From positions 1-64,000 of the forward strand of contig NZ_JACJOF010000004.1 of assembly GCF_014695395.1 (NCBI RefSeq): a stretch of DNA of 64,000 bases, in the 5' to 3' direction. Positions 17,468 through 26,100 of the stretch are shown here, in pieces. Origin of the DNA: Nodosilinea sp. FACHB-131 (lineage in GTDB: Bacteria; Cyanobacteriota; Cyanobacteriia; Phormidesmidales; Phormidesmidaceae). Each line of letters opens with the position of its first letter. Position 1 is the first letter of the stretch. Under the pieces are notes generated by a model. That model ran no database searches. It worked only from the letters and a program-made list of their open reading frames with translations, and was not told the origin of the DNA. A program made the position numbers and the translations under genes.

Positions 17468-17842
17468 TCACTGCATTGGAAGCTTGCGAATGCGCACAGT
17501 GTCGTCGTTTATAGTCACTGCTACGCCTTCGGTTAGTTCTAACTCGAGAGTGGGCAAAACATCTAGAAGCTTCTGAGTGACCACGTCAGGCTTGGCAGAA
17601 GATAACCGTAATGTGATCAGACTTGGCTGACTTTACTTACTGAGCGCTACCAGCATAGAGAAGTCTAGGTCTTGCGTTACAACGATGCGACCGTCTACTC
17701 TCGCAAACTCCAAAATCTCGGCATCAGCGGCAGTTGCGGGCAACAGATCTGTAGAACGTACTATGTCGTAGCCCTGTAACTTTAGCGCTGTGACGGTTAG
17801 AGGAGAGACGTGAACGTCAGCAACGAAGCGTAGATTGCTCAT
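17468..17842 (-). pseudogene. DUF5615 PIN-like toxin gene interrupted by an in-frame stop
   Basis: The reading frame encodes MSNLRFVADVHVSPLTVTAL through VVTQDLDFSMLVALSK, then meets TAA at 17633-17635. In the same frame it continues SQPSLITLRL through EGVAVTINDDTVRIRKLPMQ to a TGA at 17468-17470. The continuation is what DUF5615 proteins have at that point, so a single nonsense codon splits a 124-codon gene. DUF5615 proteins are PIN-like nucleases expected to be the toxin of DUF433/DUF5615 pairs. The conserved DFS and upstream aspartates (ADVHV, DAEILEFA) are intact. A sequencing error is an alternative. Confidence 0.8.
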
Positions 17843-18072
17843 GCCGACGTGAAACTAATCGTGCGATCGGATACCGCCCAAGCCGCATAGTTGAGAGCCT
17901 GGCGAATATCTTCTTCCTCTAGTTCTGGGTATGACTCTAGAATCTCTTGCACAGATAGTTGGCTAGCCAGCAGCTTTAGGAGAAAGCTTACCGTGATGCG
18001 CATACCCCGTATGGTCGGCTGACCAAGACACACCGCTGGATCGACTGTAATGCGGTCAAGTTCGCTGAGCAC
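17839..18072 (-). CDS. DUF433 antitoxin-type protein
   Basis: A 77-residue DUF433 protein (DRITVDPAVCLGQPTIRGMRITVSFLL, then LESYPELEEEDIRQALNYAAWA), which is a small winged-helix-like domain and the usual antitoxin and likely autoregulator. Its stop overlaps the start of the DUF5615 toxin gene by four bases (ATGA), typical of type II modules. Because the toxin gene is interrupted, the pair is probably no longer an active addiction module. Confidence 0.88.
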   Translation of the reverse strand: MLSELDRITVDPAVCLGQPTIRGMRITVSFLLKLLASQLSVQEILESYPELEEEDIRQALNYAAWAVSDRTISFTSA

Positions 18073-18175
18073 TAAAGTAGCCCTTAATAGGTGCGTGTCT
18101 TCAGTTTAATAGTATGCCGATGGTTTAACCAGTCTGGCTTAAACTGCTCGTTCTTATCAAAAGATTTAAGGTTAG

Positions 18176-18563
18176 AGATGTGGCGATATTGTACTTACGG
18201 TAGTTCCGTCAGTATATTGGCTAGATGTTCTTTCGGTTGAGAGCCAAGAGTTAGTTAGAGATTTAAGAACACGCGTCAATATTGATGGAGCTGAAGCGAT
18301 CGCGCTTGCTGTTCAGGTGAAAGCGACTCGATTAATTATTGATGAACGGCTTAGTAGACAAGCTGCAAACAGTTTAGGATATCAAGGTTGCTGGAGCGCT
18401 AGAGATTCTTTTATTGGCGAAACGCCAAAAGCTAGTTATAGATGTTAGGCCCATCATGGATAATTTGATTAATCAAGCCAGCTTTCGCATCAGCCAGCAG
18501 TTATATGTAGGTGTACTAGATGCTGCGAATGAGGAGAGAAATATTGAATTAACTAAGAATTAA
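18176..18563 (+). pseudogene. Frameshifted DUF3368 (PIN-like) gene remnant
   Basis: Frame 1 reads VLTVVPSVYWLDVLSVES, then AEAIALAVQVKATRLIIDERLSRQAANSLGYQG; after a frameshift near 18385-18395, another frame continues AGALEILLLAKRQKLVIDVRP, IMDNLINQASFRISQQLYVGVLDAANE and a TAA at 18561-18563. Together these match the C-terminal two-thirds of DUF3368 proteins (GEAEAIALA, LLIDERRGR, GVLGILLLAK, FWVSxxLY). The N-terminal third and start are missing and no UPF0175 antitoxin is visible upstream. Reads as a degraded toxin gene. Confidence 0.75.
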
Positions 18564-18689
18564 CCTGTGAAGCTGAATTAAACTTTCTTGACGATGAATT
18601 TGTGCCGCGATAGACAGACATAAAAATTCCAGCAATAATATGTTCATCCTACTCAATAAAGTGCTATGTAGCTTCAATATGAAATTTTC

Positions 18690-19385
18690 CTAAGCCAACT
18701 TCGATATTGATAGCCGACATAGCTCAACAAAGAAATCTCGGAAATAAAACGACAATTTCCATGCGTACATATTGTTGATTTCTAGTCTTTCGCCGAAATC
18801 AGTGGTGAAGATAGTTACTTCGTCAAACGCAAAATTATGCTTCTCCCTGTGCTCTCTGCTTAAAAACAACTTATTTTTATAAATATTCTGGATTTCGGTT
18901 TTATCTCGTGACCAGGAGAGAATTCCACAGGCATGTACAAAGCAGTTTCTGATTTTGATTGCTGATTGAACTTGCAACCACAAATCTAGATTTTCGGGCT
19001 GGACAGACAGCGCTCTCAAATATTTAAATATTCTCATAGAGCCTTGACCACTAATATCTCTAAGTTTTATGGCTGTATGTTGTTCCAGTTCATGACCTAG
19101 CCTCAAAAGATAGACTTCAAAAATAGATACCACACTGAATAGGTTGCTAGTCGAATTTAAGTATGGGAAAGTTTTGAAGAGTTTTCGCGATTCATGCTTC
19201 CATCTTATTGCCTGATCTTTTTTGCTGTTTGGATAGTAAATAGCAAGCTTTTGAATTTCTAGCTCCATCTCTTGCTTGATGAATTTTGGAGTTTTCCAGA
19301 TATAGTCGGCTATGTCCGAAAATTCAGAATATGAGGATCTAACTAGATTTCCTATACTGCTTTTTGGCGTATTCACAGTTGTCAA
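18690..19385 (-). CDS. HEPN-like protein of unknown family
   Basis: 231 residues, not assigned to a named family. The protein is α-helical in appearance and contains IRNCFVHACG with R146-N147-xxx-H151, which fits the HEPN RX4-6H active-site motif (specifically RNxxxH) placed after a predicted helix (LWLQVQSAIK). The gene is clearly AT-richer than flanking housekeeping genes, suggesting acquisition. HEPN domains are metal-independent RNases in toxin-antitoxin and abortive-infection systems; function here is inference. The leader/small-gene unit at 19531-20080 is transcribed divergently from it, an arrangement repeated at 31-33 kb. Confidence 0.55.
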   Translation of the reverse strand: MTTVNTPKSSIGNLVRSSYSEFSDIADYIWKTPKFIKQEMELEIQKLAIYYPNSKKDQAIRWKHESRKLFKTFPYLNSTSNLFSVVSIFEVYLLRLGHELEQHTAIKLRDISGQGSMRIFKYLRALSVQPENLDLWLQVQSAIKIRNCFVHACGILSWSRDKTEIQNIYKNKLFLSREHREKHNFAFDEVTIFTTDFGERLEINNMYAWKLSFYFRDFFVELCRLSISKLA

Positions 19386-19530
19386 ATTCCTGTTAGTGCT
19401 AAGGCCTTTATGACATCCTGAAACAGAGGCCTAACCAAATATTACTCCGCATAATAGACCTTCTGAGGATCTCATGCAGAGATTTTTAGAGTCTTTCCGT
19501 CGCTAATGTCCCTTTCCCTTCCCTAAACGG

Positions 19531-19559
19531 TTGACGGGGAGCGATCGCACCACTATTAT
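19531..19559 (+). promoter_or_regulatory. Promoter of leader/small-gene copy A
   Basis: TTGACG (19531-19536), a 17-base spacer and TATTAT (19554-19559) form a near-consensus sigma-70 promoter. Copy B has the same -35, the same spacer length and TATTCT at the same place, and the first six bases of the spacer are similar (GGGAGCG/AGGAGCG), so it is conserved between paralogous loci. Transcription start would be near 19566. Confidence 0.75.
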
Positions 19560-19564
19560 CATCC

Positions 19565-19786
19565 ATTAAGCCGTTTGAGCAGAACGGTGGCCATGCAGAA
19601 CTCGAAAATCTTAGCGCTGCCTGAAGGTGCTGGAACACCAACAGACAGCTAACCCCGCAAATCTTGCACGCAGATTGCGAGGCTAGGCTCATCGTACCCT
19701 AGCCCCCTCAGTTTGCACTTCAGCTGCGGGTGGCTGGGGTTTTCGCGTTCTGTCTTCCTCAAACCCATAAAAGGAATACAGAACCG
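19565..19786 (+). ncRNA. Conserved structured leader of small gene, copy A
   Basis: About 220 bases of 5' leader are strongly conserved with copy B (31388-31610). It holds a short ORF (19593-19652, first residues MQNSK-LALPEG shared), a stem AATCT/AGATT around 19664-19680, and a hairpin CCCTAGCC (19697-19704)/GGCTGGGG (19732-19739) followed by TTTT. In copy B the hairpin stem is CCCTAGCT/AGCTAGGG, so pairing is kept by compensatory change. A T-run after the GC-rich stem and 48 bases to the small-gene ATG suggest a terminator-type attenuator. Function is inference. Confidence 0.65.
19593..19652 (+). CDS. Candidate leader peptide (uORF), copy A
   Basis: ATG opens a 19-codon ORF starting MQNSKILALPEG, ending TAA. 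The first 12 codons match copy B (MQNSKTLALPEG) except one residue; an indel then shifts the frame so the ends differ (19 and 24 codons). No obvious regulatory codon cluster. Conservation may reflect RNA rather than peptide; translation is not proven. Confidence 0.3.
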   Translation: MQNSKILALPEGAGTPTDS

Positions 19787-20080
19787 ATGTTTGAATATCT
19801 CGAACCAGACGCCAACGACAACCCAGAGGCCGGTTCCCTACCGCTGCCGCCCAGTGGGGACAGCAAAGGCACCCGACCCCTCACCCCCGAAAAAGTGCGC
19901 CACATGCTCTACGGCAGCCTCGCCGCCCTAGACCGCACCATCAAGATTCTCCATGCCCTCGGCTACGCCGACCCCAACGACTGGAGCGACCCCATCCCCG
20001 TGCCGCCCAGCGCCGAAGCGGCCACCCCCGCCCCTGCCCAGTGGATGGTGATCATGACCAAAACCATTCTGCTGGAGTAG
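19787..20080 (+). CDS. Small protein of multicopy leader-linked family, copy A
   Basis: 97 residues starting MFEYLEPDANDNP, then a Pro-rich linker and the conserved core LTPEKVRHMLYGSLAALDRTIKILH, ALGYADPNDWSDPIPVP, ending WMVIMTKTILLE. Paralogous to copy B (93 residues) and the truncated copy at 157-293. AAGGA lies 13 bases upstream of the ATG. No signal peptide or membrane segment. Similar short proteins recur in multiple copies in Leptolyngbya-like genomes as far as I recall, with no assigned function. It is transcribed away from the HEPN-like gene. Confidence 0.85.
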   Translation: MFEYLEPDANDNPEAGSLPLPPSGDSKGTRPLTPEKVRHMLYGSLAALDRTIKILHALGYADPNDWSDPIPVPPSAEAATPAPAQWMVIMTKTILLE

Positions 20081-20121
20081 CCTACAGCCTCAGATCCCAG
20101 GGTTCTAGTAGGGGCGTTTGC

Positions 20122-21264
20122 TTAAGGCAAAGCACTAAAGCCAGAACCCTGGGATCTATCTCGCAGAGACTTTTGCTCCAGCAACGCTTCTACCGCCCCC
20201 AATAGCTCCGGCTGGCCCCAGTTTTGGTAGAGCGAGGCTGCGATCGCACATCCCCCCGCTCCCACGCCCTCCTTCACAAACCCCCGCTCGTAGGCTCGCA
20301 GCGCCTCAAACCGCGACTCTGCAAAGCTCAACCGCGTCGCCAGCAAACAGGCCCCCGTCAGCTCCGCCAGCCCCACCGTATCCCCGGTAGCATCCTCCGC
20401 CACCCAGCGCGTGGTTCCCACCACCACATTCTGCGGATTCCACTCGCAGCCTTCTGCCGCCGCCATTGCCACCATCAGCGCATAGACCGCCAGCATTTGC
20501 GTGCCCCCCGCCAGCAACACCGGCTTGGTACGACTAGCCGCGATCGCCATCCCCGCCACCACCGGCTGCATCGGGTCACCCACCGCCGCCGCCACCGCTA
20601 GAGGATGGGGCCGATCTGGCAAGCCAGCGCGAGATAGTCCCCTAACAACTAAGGCTTTCTTCTGATCGTGGTTACAGGTGGGGTGGCTGCTGTTGACTCG
20701 CTCCATCGCATCCACCCCCAACCCGGTGAGCAGCCCCAAGGCTGTAGTCGTGCCCCCCACCACGCACTCCGCCAGCAGCAGGTAGTCGCTTTCGTCACCC
20801 AGCAATTCCTCCTGAGCCAACCCCTGCCGCCAGAGATGCTGCACCACCCCCAACGGTAAAGCTGCCCCCGTGCTCAGACACTGCGCAGGTTTTCCTCCAA
20901 GATCGACATAGGGTACCGTTGGCGGCTGGGGCAATCCAGCATTCAGAACGATAAGGGGAATGCCCTGCCCGGCAATGACGGCTCTAGAAATCAGTGCTGG
21001 AGAAGCCCCGGCCTGAAGCGGCGGCAGCGGAAACGTCGGGGATGATGTGAGGCCATTGATCATAAACTCGGCATCGGCTAGGGCAGTGTAGCGGCGATCG
21101 CGCGGAGTCGCCCCCGCTGCCGAAATTCCCTCAACCAGTCCCGTCTCCGTAAACCCCAGCGTCAGCACCAGCCCCGGACGCAACCCCCGCACCCGCCCCA
21201 GCCAATCCTCCCCCTGCCGCCGCTGCGTATAAACCTCAATCAGCCCCTCACCCCCACTCCCCAT
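20122..21264 (-). CDS. cobT: Nicotinate-nucleotide-dimethylbenzimidazole phosphoribosyltransferase family (CobT-like)
   Basis: About 380 residues of the TIGR00303-type CobT-like family, acting in assembly of the lower ligand of cobamides (cyanobacteria mostly make pseudocobalamin, so the actual base may be adenine). Features are EVYTQRRQGEDWL, LGFTETGLVEGISAAGATPRDRRYTALADAEF, and LLAGGTQMLAVYALM. The ATG at 21264 is chosen, since the upstream 23 codons are only the translated 8-bp tandem repeat (WVDGWMGGWVD). It follows the DUF2232 gene on the same strand. Confidence 0.85.
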   Translation of the reverse strand: MGSGGEGLIEVYTQRRQGEDWLGRVRGLRPGLVLTLGFTETGLVEGISAAGATPRDRRYTALADAEFMINGLTSSPTFPLPPLQAGASPALISRAVIAGQGIPLIVLNAGLPQPPTVPYVDLGGKPAQCLSTGAALPLGVVQHLWRQGLAQEELLGDESDYLLLAECVVGGTTTALGLLTGLGVDAMERVNSSHPTCNHDQKKALVVRGLSRAGLPDRPHPLAVAAAVGDPMQPVVAGMAIAASRTKPVLLAGGTQMLAVYALMVAMAAAEGCEWNPQNVVVGTTRWVAEDATGDTVGLAELTGACLLATRLSFAESRFEALRAYERGFVKEGVGAGGCAIAASLYQNWGQPELLGAVEALLEQKSLRDRSQGSGFSALP

Positions 21265-21284
21265 CTCCCTTACCTGCTCATCTA

Positions 21285-21316
21285 CCCATCCACCCATCCA
21301 CCCATCCACCCATACA
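21285..21316. repeat. 8-bp tandem repeat CCCATCCA upstream of cobT
   Basis: Four consecutive units, three CCCATCCA and one CCCATACA, followed by decaying units (CCCGCCCA, CTCGCCCA). It lies in the short gap between DUF2232 and cobT-like genes and extends the cobT frame if an upstream start is used. The same unit occurs inside carB at 46828-46851. Confidence 0.8.
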
Positions 21317-21337
21317 CCCGCCCACTCGCCCACTCAT

Positions 21338-22123
21338 CTACTCCTTCAGCAAATCCTGCACCCACCCCGGCGGCTCCGGAATCTTCGTCCCTAGCCGACT
21401 CAGCAGCAGCCAAGCTGCCAGATGCACCGTAAACAGGTACACCACATTACTCGCCAGCACCGACACCAGAGCCAAGATCTGCACGGCTTCCACATTGGCC
21501 TGGCCCAGCACGCCCACATCCAGCACGCCCAAGCCCACCAGGCGCTCTAGGCCCCAGTTCAGCATTTGGGTGACTTGGGTAGTCAGATATACCCACAGGT
21601 CTTCGCCCACCAGCACCGACGACAGCCACAGGCGAAAGAAAAACCCAATTGTGCCCAGCAGCGACCCTACGGCGATCGACACATACCAATTGGTCCGCCG
21701 CACCCAAAAAAAGCCTAGCTGCACCCCCAGCAGCGCGTAGGGTATGAGAAACAGCAGGCTGCGGGGTGGCCCCATCAGCACCGACAGCAGCAGCCCCGAC
21801 ACCAGCGCCGACATCCATGCGGCCCTTGGCCCCCAGCGCAGATACACCAAAGCCATCGGCAATGGAAACAACAGCCGCAAGATCGGCCCCGGCGGAAAAT
21901 AGGTATTCACCAGCCAGATCAGCGCGGCGGTGCTGGCCAAAAAGGCCGTTTCAACCATAGCCAGAGGGCCAGACTTGAGACGGTGCGACAGGTCAGGGGC
22001 ATCGGACTCGGCCTCCGAGGCACGGTACTCTAGGTAGGTGTCTAGCCCATCGAACTCGCTCGCAGCGTCGTCAACCGGGGGCACAAACTTAGCCCCAGGG
22101 GCGGGGTCAGGGGGGTGACTCAT
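21338..22123 (-). CDS. DUF2232 family membrane protein
   Basis: 261 residues. A soluble acidic N terminus of about 55 residues precedes several transmembrane helices (VETAFLASTAALIWLVNTYF, LLFPLPMALVYLRWG, LVSGLLLSVLMGP, LLFLIPYALLGVQLGFF, and two more toward the end). Matches the DUF2232 membrane family that cyanobacteria share with other bacteria, where some members resemble the transmembrane part of vitamin-transport S components. It starts six bases after the Crp-family gene, forming an operon with it and possibly the cobT-like gene. Function unknown. Confidence 0.85.
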   Translation of the reverse strand: MSHPPDPAPGAKFVPPVDDAASEFDGLDTYLEYRASEAESDAPDLSHRLKSGPLAMVETAFLASTAALIWLVNTYFPPGPILRLLFPLPMALVYLRWGPRAAWMSALVSGLLLSVLMGPPRSLLFLIPYALLGVQLGFFWVRRTNWYVSIAVGSLLGTIGFFFRLWLSSVLVGEDLWVYLTTQVTQMLNWGLERLVGLGVLDVGVLGQANVEAVQILALVSVLASNVVYLFTVHLAAWLLLSRLGTKIPEPPGWVQDLLKE

Positions 22124-22129
22124 GAATGG

Positions 22130-22834
22130 CTAAACCAGCAGACGTTCTAGGGCGTTGATGTCGGGAATGCTCATCAGGTCTTTGTCCCGCACAATTAGCC
22201 CTTTCTTTTCTAGCTTACTCAGTACGCGGGTCACCGTCTCCCGAGCTAGGCCGCTGAGGCTGCTCAACTCCCGATGGGGCAGGTTGGGGATTTCGATGCC
22301 GCTGGCGCTACGATGCCCCTGTCCGTCAGCCAAAAAGAGAATGATGTCGGCTACCCGCGAGGTGCTGTCAGACTCGCGCAGCCGCAGGCGACGGTTGACC
22401 TGCCTGAGCCGCCGCGCCATCAGCTGCGACAGGCGAATGCCGGCCAGGGGCTCGGTGTTGAGCAGCTTGACAAAGTCGCTGGCGGGCATGCTGCCAATGA
22501 CTGTGGGCACCAGAGTAATCACGTCGGTGGAGCGGGGCACCTCTTCGAGAGGGGCCATTTCGCCAAACAGCTCGCCTTTGCCCAAAATGTTGAGGGTAAC
22601 TTCTTTGCCGTCGAGGTTGTAGGTGCGGATTTTGACCCAGCCTTCCAAAATGAAGTAAACCGAGCTGCCCCAGTCGTTCTCAAGCAAAATCACCTGGTTG
22701 GCCGGGTGACGACGAGAGACCACGTGGCTGGTGGCTTCGGCTACAGCCTCCTCTGGCAGATCCTGAAATAGCAGCGCCGAACGAATTAATTTAAGATCGG
22801 CGTCTGTATCTCGAGGGTTGTAGCGGGCATCCAT
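22130..22834 (-). CDS. Crp/Fnr-family transcriptional regulator
   Basis: 234 residues. The N-terminal cNMP-binding-type β-roll (NQVILLENDWGSSVYFILEGWVKIRTYN, GELFGEMAPLEEVPRSTDV) is followed by a long dimerisation helix and a C-terminal winged helix-turn-helix (HRELSSLSGLARETVTRVLSKLEKKGLI). It is clearly not NtcA, whose sequence differs throughout. The phosphate-binding cassette GEMAPLEEVPRS keeps the E and R-S of cAMP-responsive members, so cyclic-nucleotide binding is possible. Divergent from the giant gene across 364 bases. Confidence 0.9.
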   Translation of the reverse strand: MDARYNPRDTDADLKLIRSALLFQDLPEEAVAEATSHVVSRRHPANQVILLENDWGSSVYFILEGWVKIRTYNLDGKEVTLNILGKGELFGEMAPLEEVPRSTDVITLVPTVIGSMPASDFVKLLNTEPLAGIRLSQLMARRLRQVNRRLRLRESDSTSRVADIILFLADGQGHRSASGIEIPNLPHRELSSLSGLARETVTRVLSKLEKKGLIVRDKDLMSIPDINALERLLV

Positions 22835-22922
22835 TTATCACCCCAACATTAATTTTTTTGTTTAAGTTAGTGATATTAAATCGCTTCAACCCATCCTATC
22901 CCAGGCTAGGGGTAGAATCTTC

Positions 22923-22989
22923 CCCTGGTGGCCTAGCGGCGGAATCCAAAGTCTTAGCACTATATCATTCCGCCACTACTCGACCAGGG
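22923..22989. other. Two-tier hairpin upstream of giant gene
   Basis: Outer stem CCCTGGT (22923-22929) with ACCAGGG (22983-22989), and inner stem GGCGGAAT (22938-22945) with ATTCCGCC (22967-22974), both perfect. Two nested perfect stems over 67 bases suggest a structured RNA or a regulator-binding palindrome. Confidence 0.5.
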
Positions 22990-22990
22990 C

Positions 22991-23023
22991 GATGGTCAAG
23001 GACCGACCTAGAAGGGCCATCGT
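22991..23023 (+). repeat. 33-base dispersed motif, copy 2
   Basis: GATGGTCAAGGACC then GACCTAGAAGGGCCATCGT matches 7267-7299 with four differences. GATGG/CCATC can pair to enclose the motif in this copy. Both copies lie about 180-230 bases upstream of a plus-strand gene start. Confidence 0.55.
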
Positions 23024-23198
23024 CCCTAGGGCTGGCTCCATCAGAGGTGTCTCCAACAGCCCCTTCTAGTGACTTCGCAGGGTAGAGGCGCATCCGTTGA
23101 AATCAGCGGCGCTAAGGTATGGCCTGACGTGATTTTTGCAGTCGCCTGACATACACTTTGGCAATCGCTGGGGTACAAGGTAAACACAAGGGGTAGCC

Positions 23199-26100
23199 GT
23201 GCAGCAGGACGAACTGGAAGCTCTGGTAGCCGAAATTGACTCAATCTTGGGGGAAGCCGCGCCACGGCTGCCCTGGGTGATGTCGAATGATGCCAATCAG
23301 CGCCAGCTGCTGGCCCGTGCCCGGGCCTACCTGGCCGAGGTGCAAGCCACCCCCGAAGCCCAGGCTGCGCCTACTAGCGGCTTGCCCAACGACCCGACTA
23401 CCGCTGCCGCTAGCCAGGTGCTCAAGGCGCTACTGCAAGAAATGCAGTACCTGCGCGGGCAGACCATGCAGATTCTTGACCCTCTGCGCAACGAGGTGGC
23501 GACCCTCCGGCAGCAGCGGGAGCTGTTGCTGCAAGAGGTGCAGCAGCTTCAGCAGCAGCGCGTGCAGATCGACCAGGGCGCCAACCTTCACCAGCTGCCC
23601 CCCAGCTGGGAGGCAGCCCTACAGCAGATGACCCAGCAGCTTGAGGCTCGCCTCAGCGCTCAGGTTAACCAGTCGGTGCAGCGGCTTGAGTCGGCTACGG
23701 CTACGGCCTATGGGCTGATGCAGTCTCCCCAGGGGTTTGCCGATGGCGATGCCCCTGGCCTCACGCCTATGCAGCGGCTTGAGTTTCTCAAGCAGCTGCA
23801 GGCCCAGTCTGACCAGCTCATGCTGGGGTTCGATCAGTCGCTGCGATCGGTGTTTGACACACTGCAACAGAGCATTTACAGCTACCAAGATTCACTCAAC
23901 CAGGGGCTCAACCAGATGCACACCCTGGGCCAGCAGGGCGAGCTGATGTTTAGCGCCCTGGTGACGCATTTGGGTCAGCAAATTAACGCCGAGACTCTGA
24001 CCTATTTAGAGTCGGGTCAGCGCCGCGAATTGCCCCAGCCTCAGCCTGAGACCTTTACCCCTGAGACCTTAGATGGAGATACCTTTACCGAGGGGGAGAA
24101 TCAATCGGCTGATCTGGAAGCAGAGCTGGAGCTTGAGGCCCTAGATATTGGCTTTGACGATTTAGATGATCTAGGCGACGACGAGATCACCCTGCTGCAA
24201 TTTGAAGATGAGATTACCGAGCTCCAGCTTGATGACAACCTGGAAGCCGATTTGGACGCTGCCGAGGATGGCGCATCTTCGCCCCTTGATTTGCAGTTGC
24301 TTAACAGCCTGAATGTTGCTGCCCCCGATCCATCCCCAGCGGTGTCGCTGCCCAACGGGGATGACTCCGCTACTGAGGTGGTGGCGGCTGGGGTAGAGGC
24401 TGAATCAGCCCTAGACGATCTCTACCAGAGCTTGTTTGGCGGCGGATTTTTTGCTGACTCTGCTGAGGCCGCGCCTGCGGCTGACTCAGGGGATGCCTTA
24501 GATGATTTTTTGGCGATCGACCGTCTGAGTGAGGAAGCGCCCCCCGCAGATGAGCCCGATGCGATCGCCTCTCCGGAGCCAACCAGTGATTTACCTCGTC
24601 CTGACGACCTAACCCTGCTTACCCAGTCAGCTGAGACGGCCGACACCGACGCGGTTACCGACCTCACCAGCCTTGACCTGGGCAGCCTGCTGGGGGAAAC
24701 GAGCGATCGCCTCGACTCCATAGCACCCGCTGGGGCTGGGTTTAACCTTCCTGACACCATCAAATCCTTCGACGATTTGCTGCCCGCCAGCCCTGGAGAG
24801 GCGGGGAACTCAGAGACTGCCGCTAGCGATGGCGAAGACCTGCTGGGCGGGTTTATGGCCGCTTCCCCCGAAGAAGACTTGCTGGCCCAAGACGCCCTGC
24901 CCATCACTGGTGCCTACGACCTGACTATGGATGACACCATGGTTGACCAGCTCCAGGAAGACCTGGAGAATCTAGAAACCGAGGTGGCCTCTGACAACCT
25001 GTCGCCAATCGACTTAGAGCTTGACCTGACTGATTCTCCAGAGCTATTTAGCCCGCCTGACGAGGTGCCCCCTTCTTCCATTAGTGGCGTTGATCTTTTC
25101 GCCGATCAAGAGCCTGCCCCTGACAATACCTCACCCGCTACCTTCGATCGCCCCACCGAGGCCGTCATGCCAAAGGAGCCTGGTTTCGACTTGTTCGGCG
25201 ACGAGCCCACTACTTCAGAACCGGCTCAAGACCTCGACCTGTTTGGCTCAGAGGCATACACCCCTGCTACCGCCGCCTTAGATCAGGTGACGTTGAGCGA
25301 TCTGGATATTGACTCTCTGGAGCAACCACCGGTAGAACCGCCCGCAGCGGAGCCAACTTCAGATTGGTCTAGCCTCGATCGCTTAGAACTTGAGACGCTA
25401 GAGCCAGAGCCGACCTTCTCTGAGGAAGTACCCAGCATTGACCTGTTCAGCGACGCAGCGTTGGCAGACCTCACCCTAGACCAGTTAGAGACAGATCAAG
25501 GCGATCGGCCGTCCCCTGTCTTCGATTCACCTAACCTGGAGAACGTCAGCCCTGACTCTGACCCGTCGGCCTTTAGGGTTGATGAAGCCGTGAGTGAGCC
25601 AGGCGCAAATGACCTGGGCATTGATCTATTCGCATCGCCCGCCTCGGATGACGCTGCCGGGGAGAATGCAGTTGATCTGTTTGGTCAGATTGATCAGCCG
25701 TCGCCTGGTGTAGATGAACCTGCCGGCATTGATCTGTTTGACAGCCCCATAGCCGATGTAGGGGATGAGCCCCTCGACCTGCCCGCCCCTGCGGCAGAGG
25801 CCCCAGGCCTCGATCTATTTGGCGAGCCAGAGCCAGAGACGCCTTCCCTCATAACTAATGTAGATGGCGGCTTAAATCTGTTTGATATCTCAGCGCTTAC
25901 TCTAGATGACCCTCAGCCAGACGAAGCTGGTCTCGACTTGTTTGGGGATGCGGCTGTGCCAGAAGCACCCGCAGCCGAACCTGCGATCGACCTGTTTGGC
26001 GAAACCACTCAGCCTCAGCAGACTGAGTCCGGAGATCTGTTTGGTGCCGTGGATGAGGCCCCTACGGCTTCGGCCGCTAGCGATTCTCTGGCCTCTATCT

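Larger units (their letters stand above)
22835..23198. other. 364-base divergent intergenic region
   Basis: Holds the promoters of the Crp-family gene and the giant gene, a nested hairpin at 22923-22989, and copy 2 of the 33-base motif. A near-tRNA-like outer stem (CCCTGGT/ACCAGGG) exists but no TψC-type arm, so it is not a tRNA. Confidence 0.5.

Noticed and set aside
22130-22834. NtcA
   Set aside because: Crp-family, but the sequence lacks NtcA-specific residues and C-terminal helix; named only as Crp/Fnr family.
22923-22989. tRNA-like fold
   Set aside because: A 7-bp outer stem exists, but there is no TψC loop, no anticodon arm of proper size and no CCA-compatible end; treated as a hairpin.
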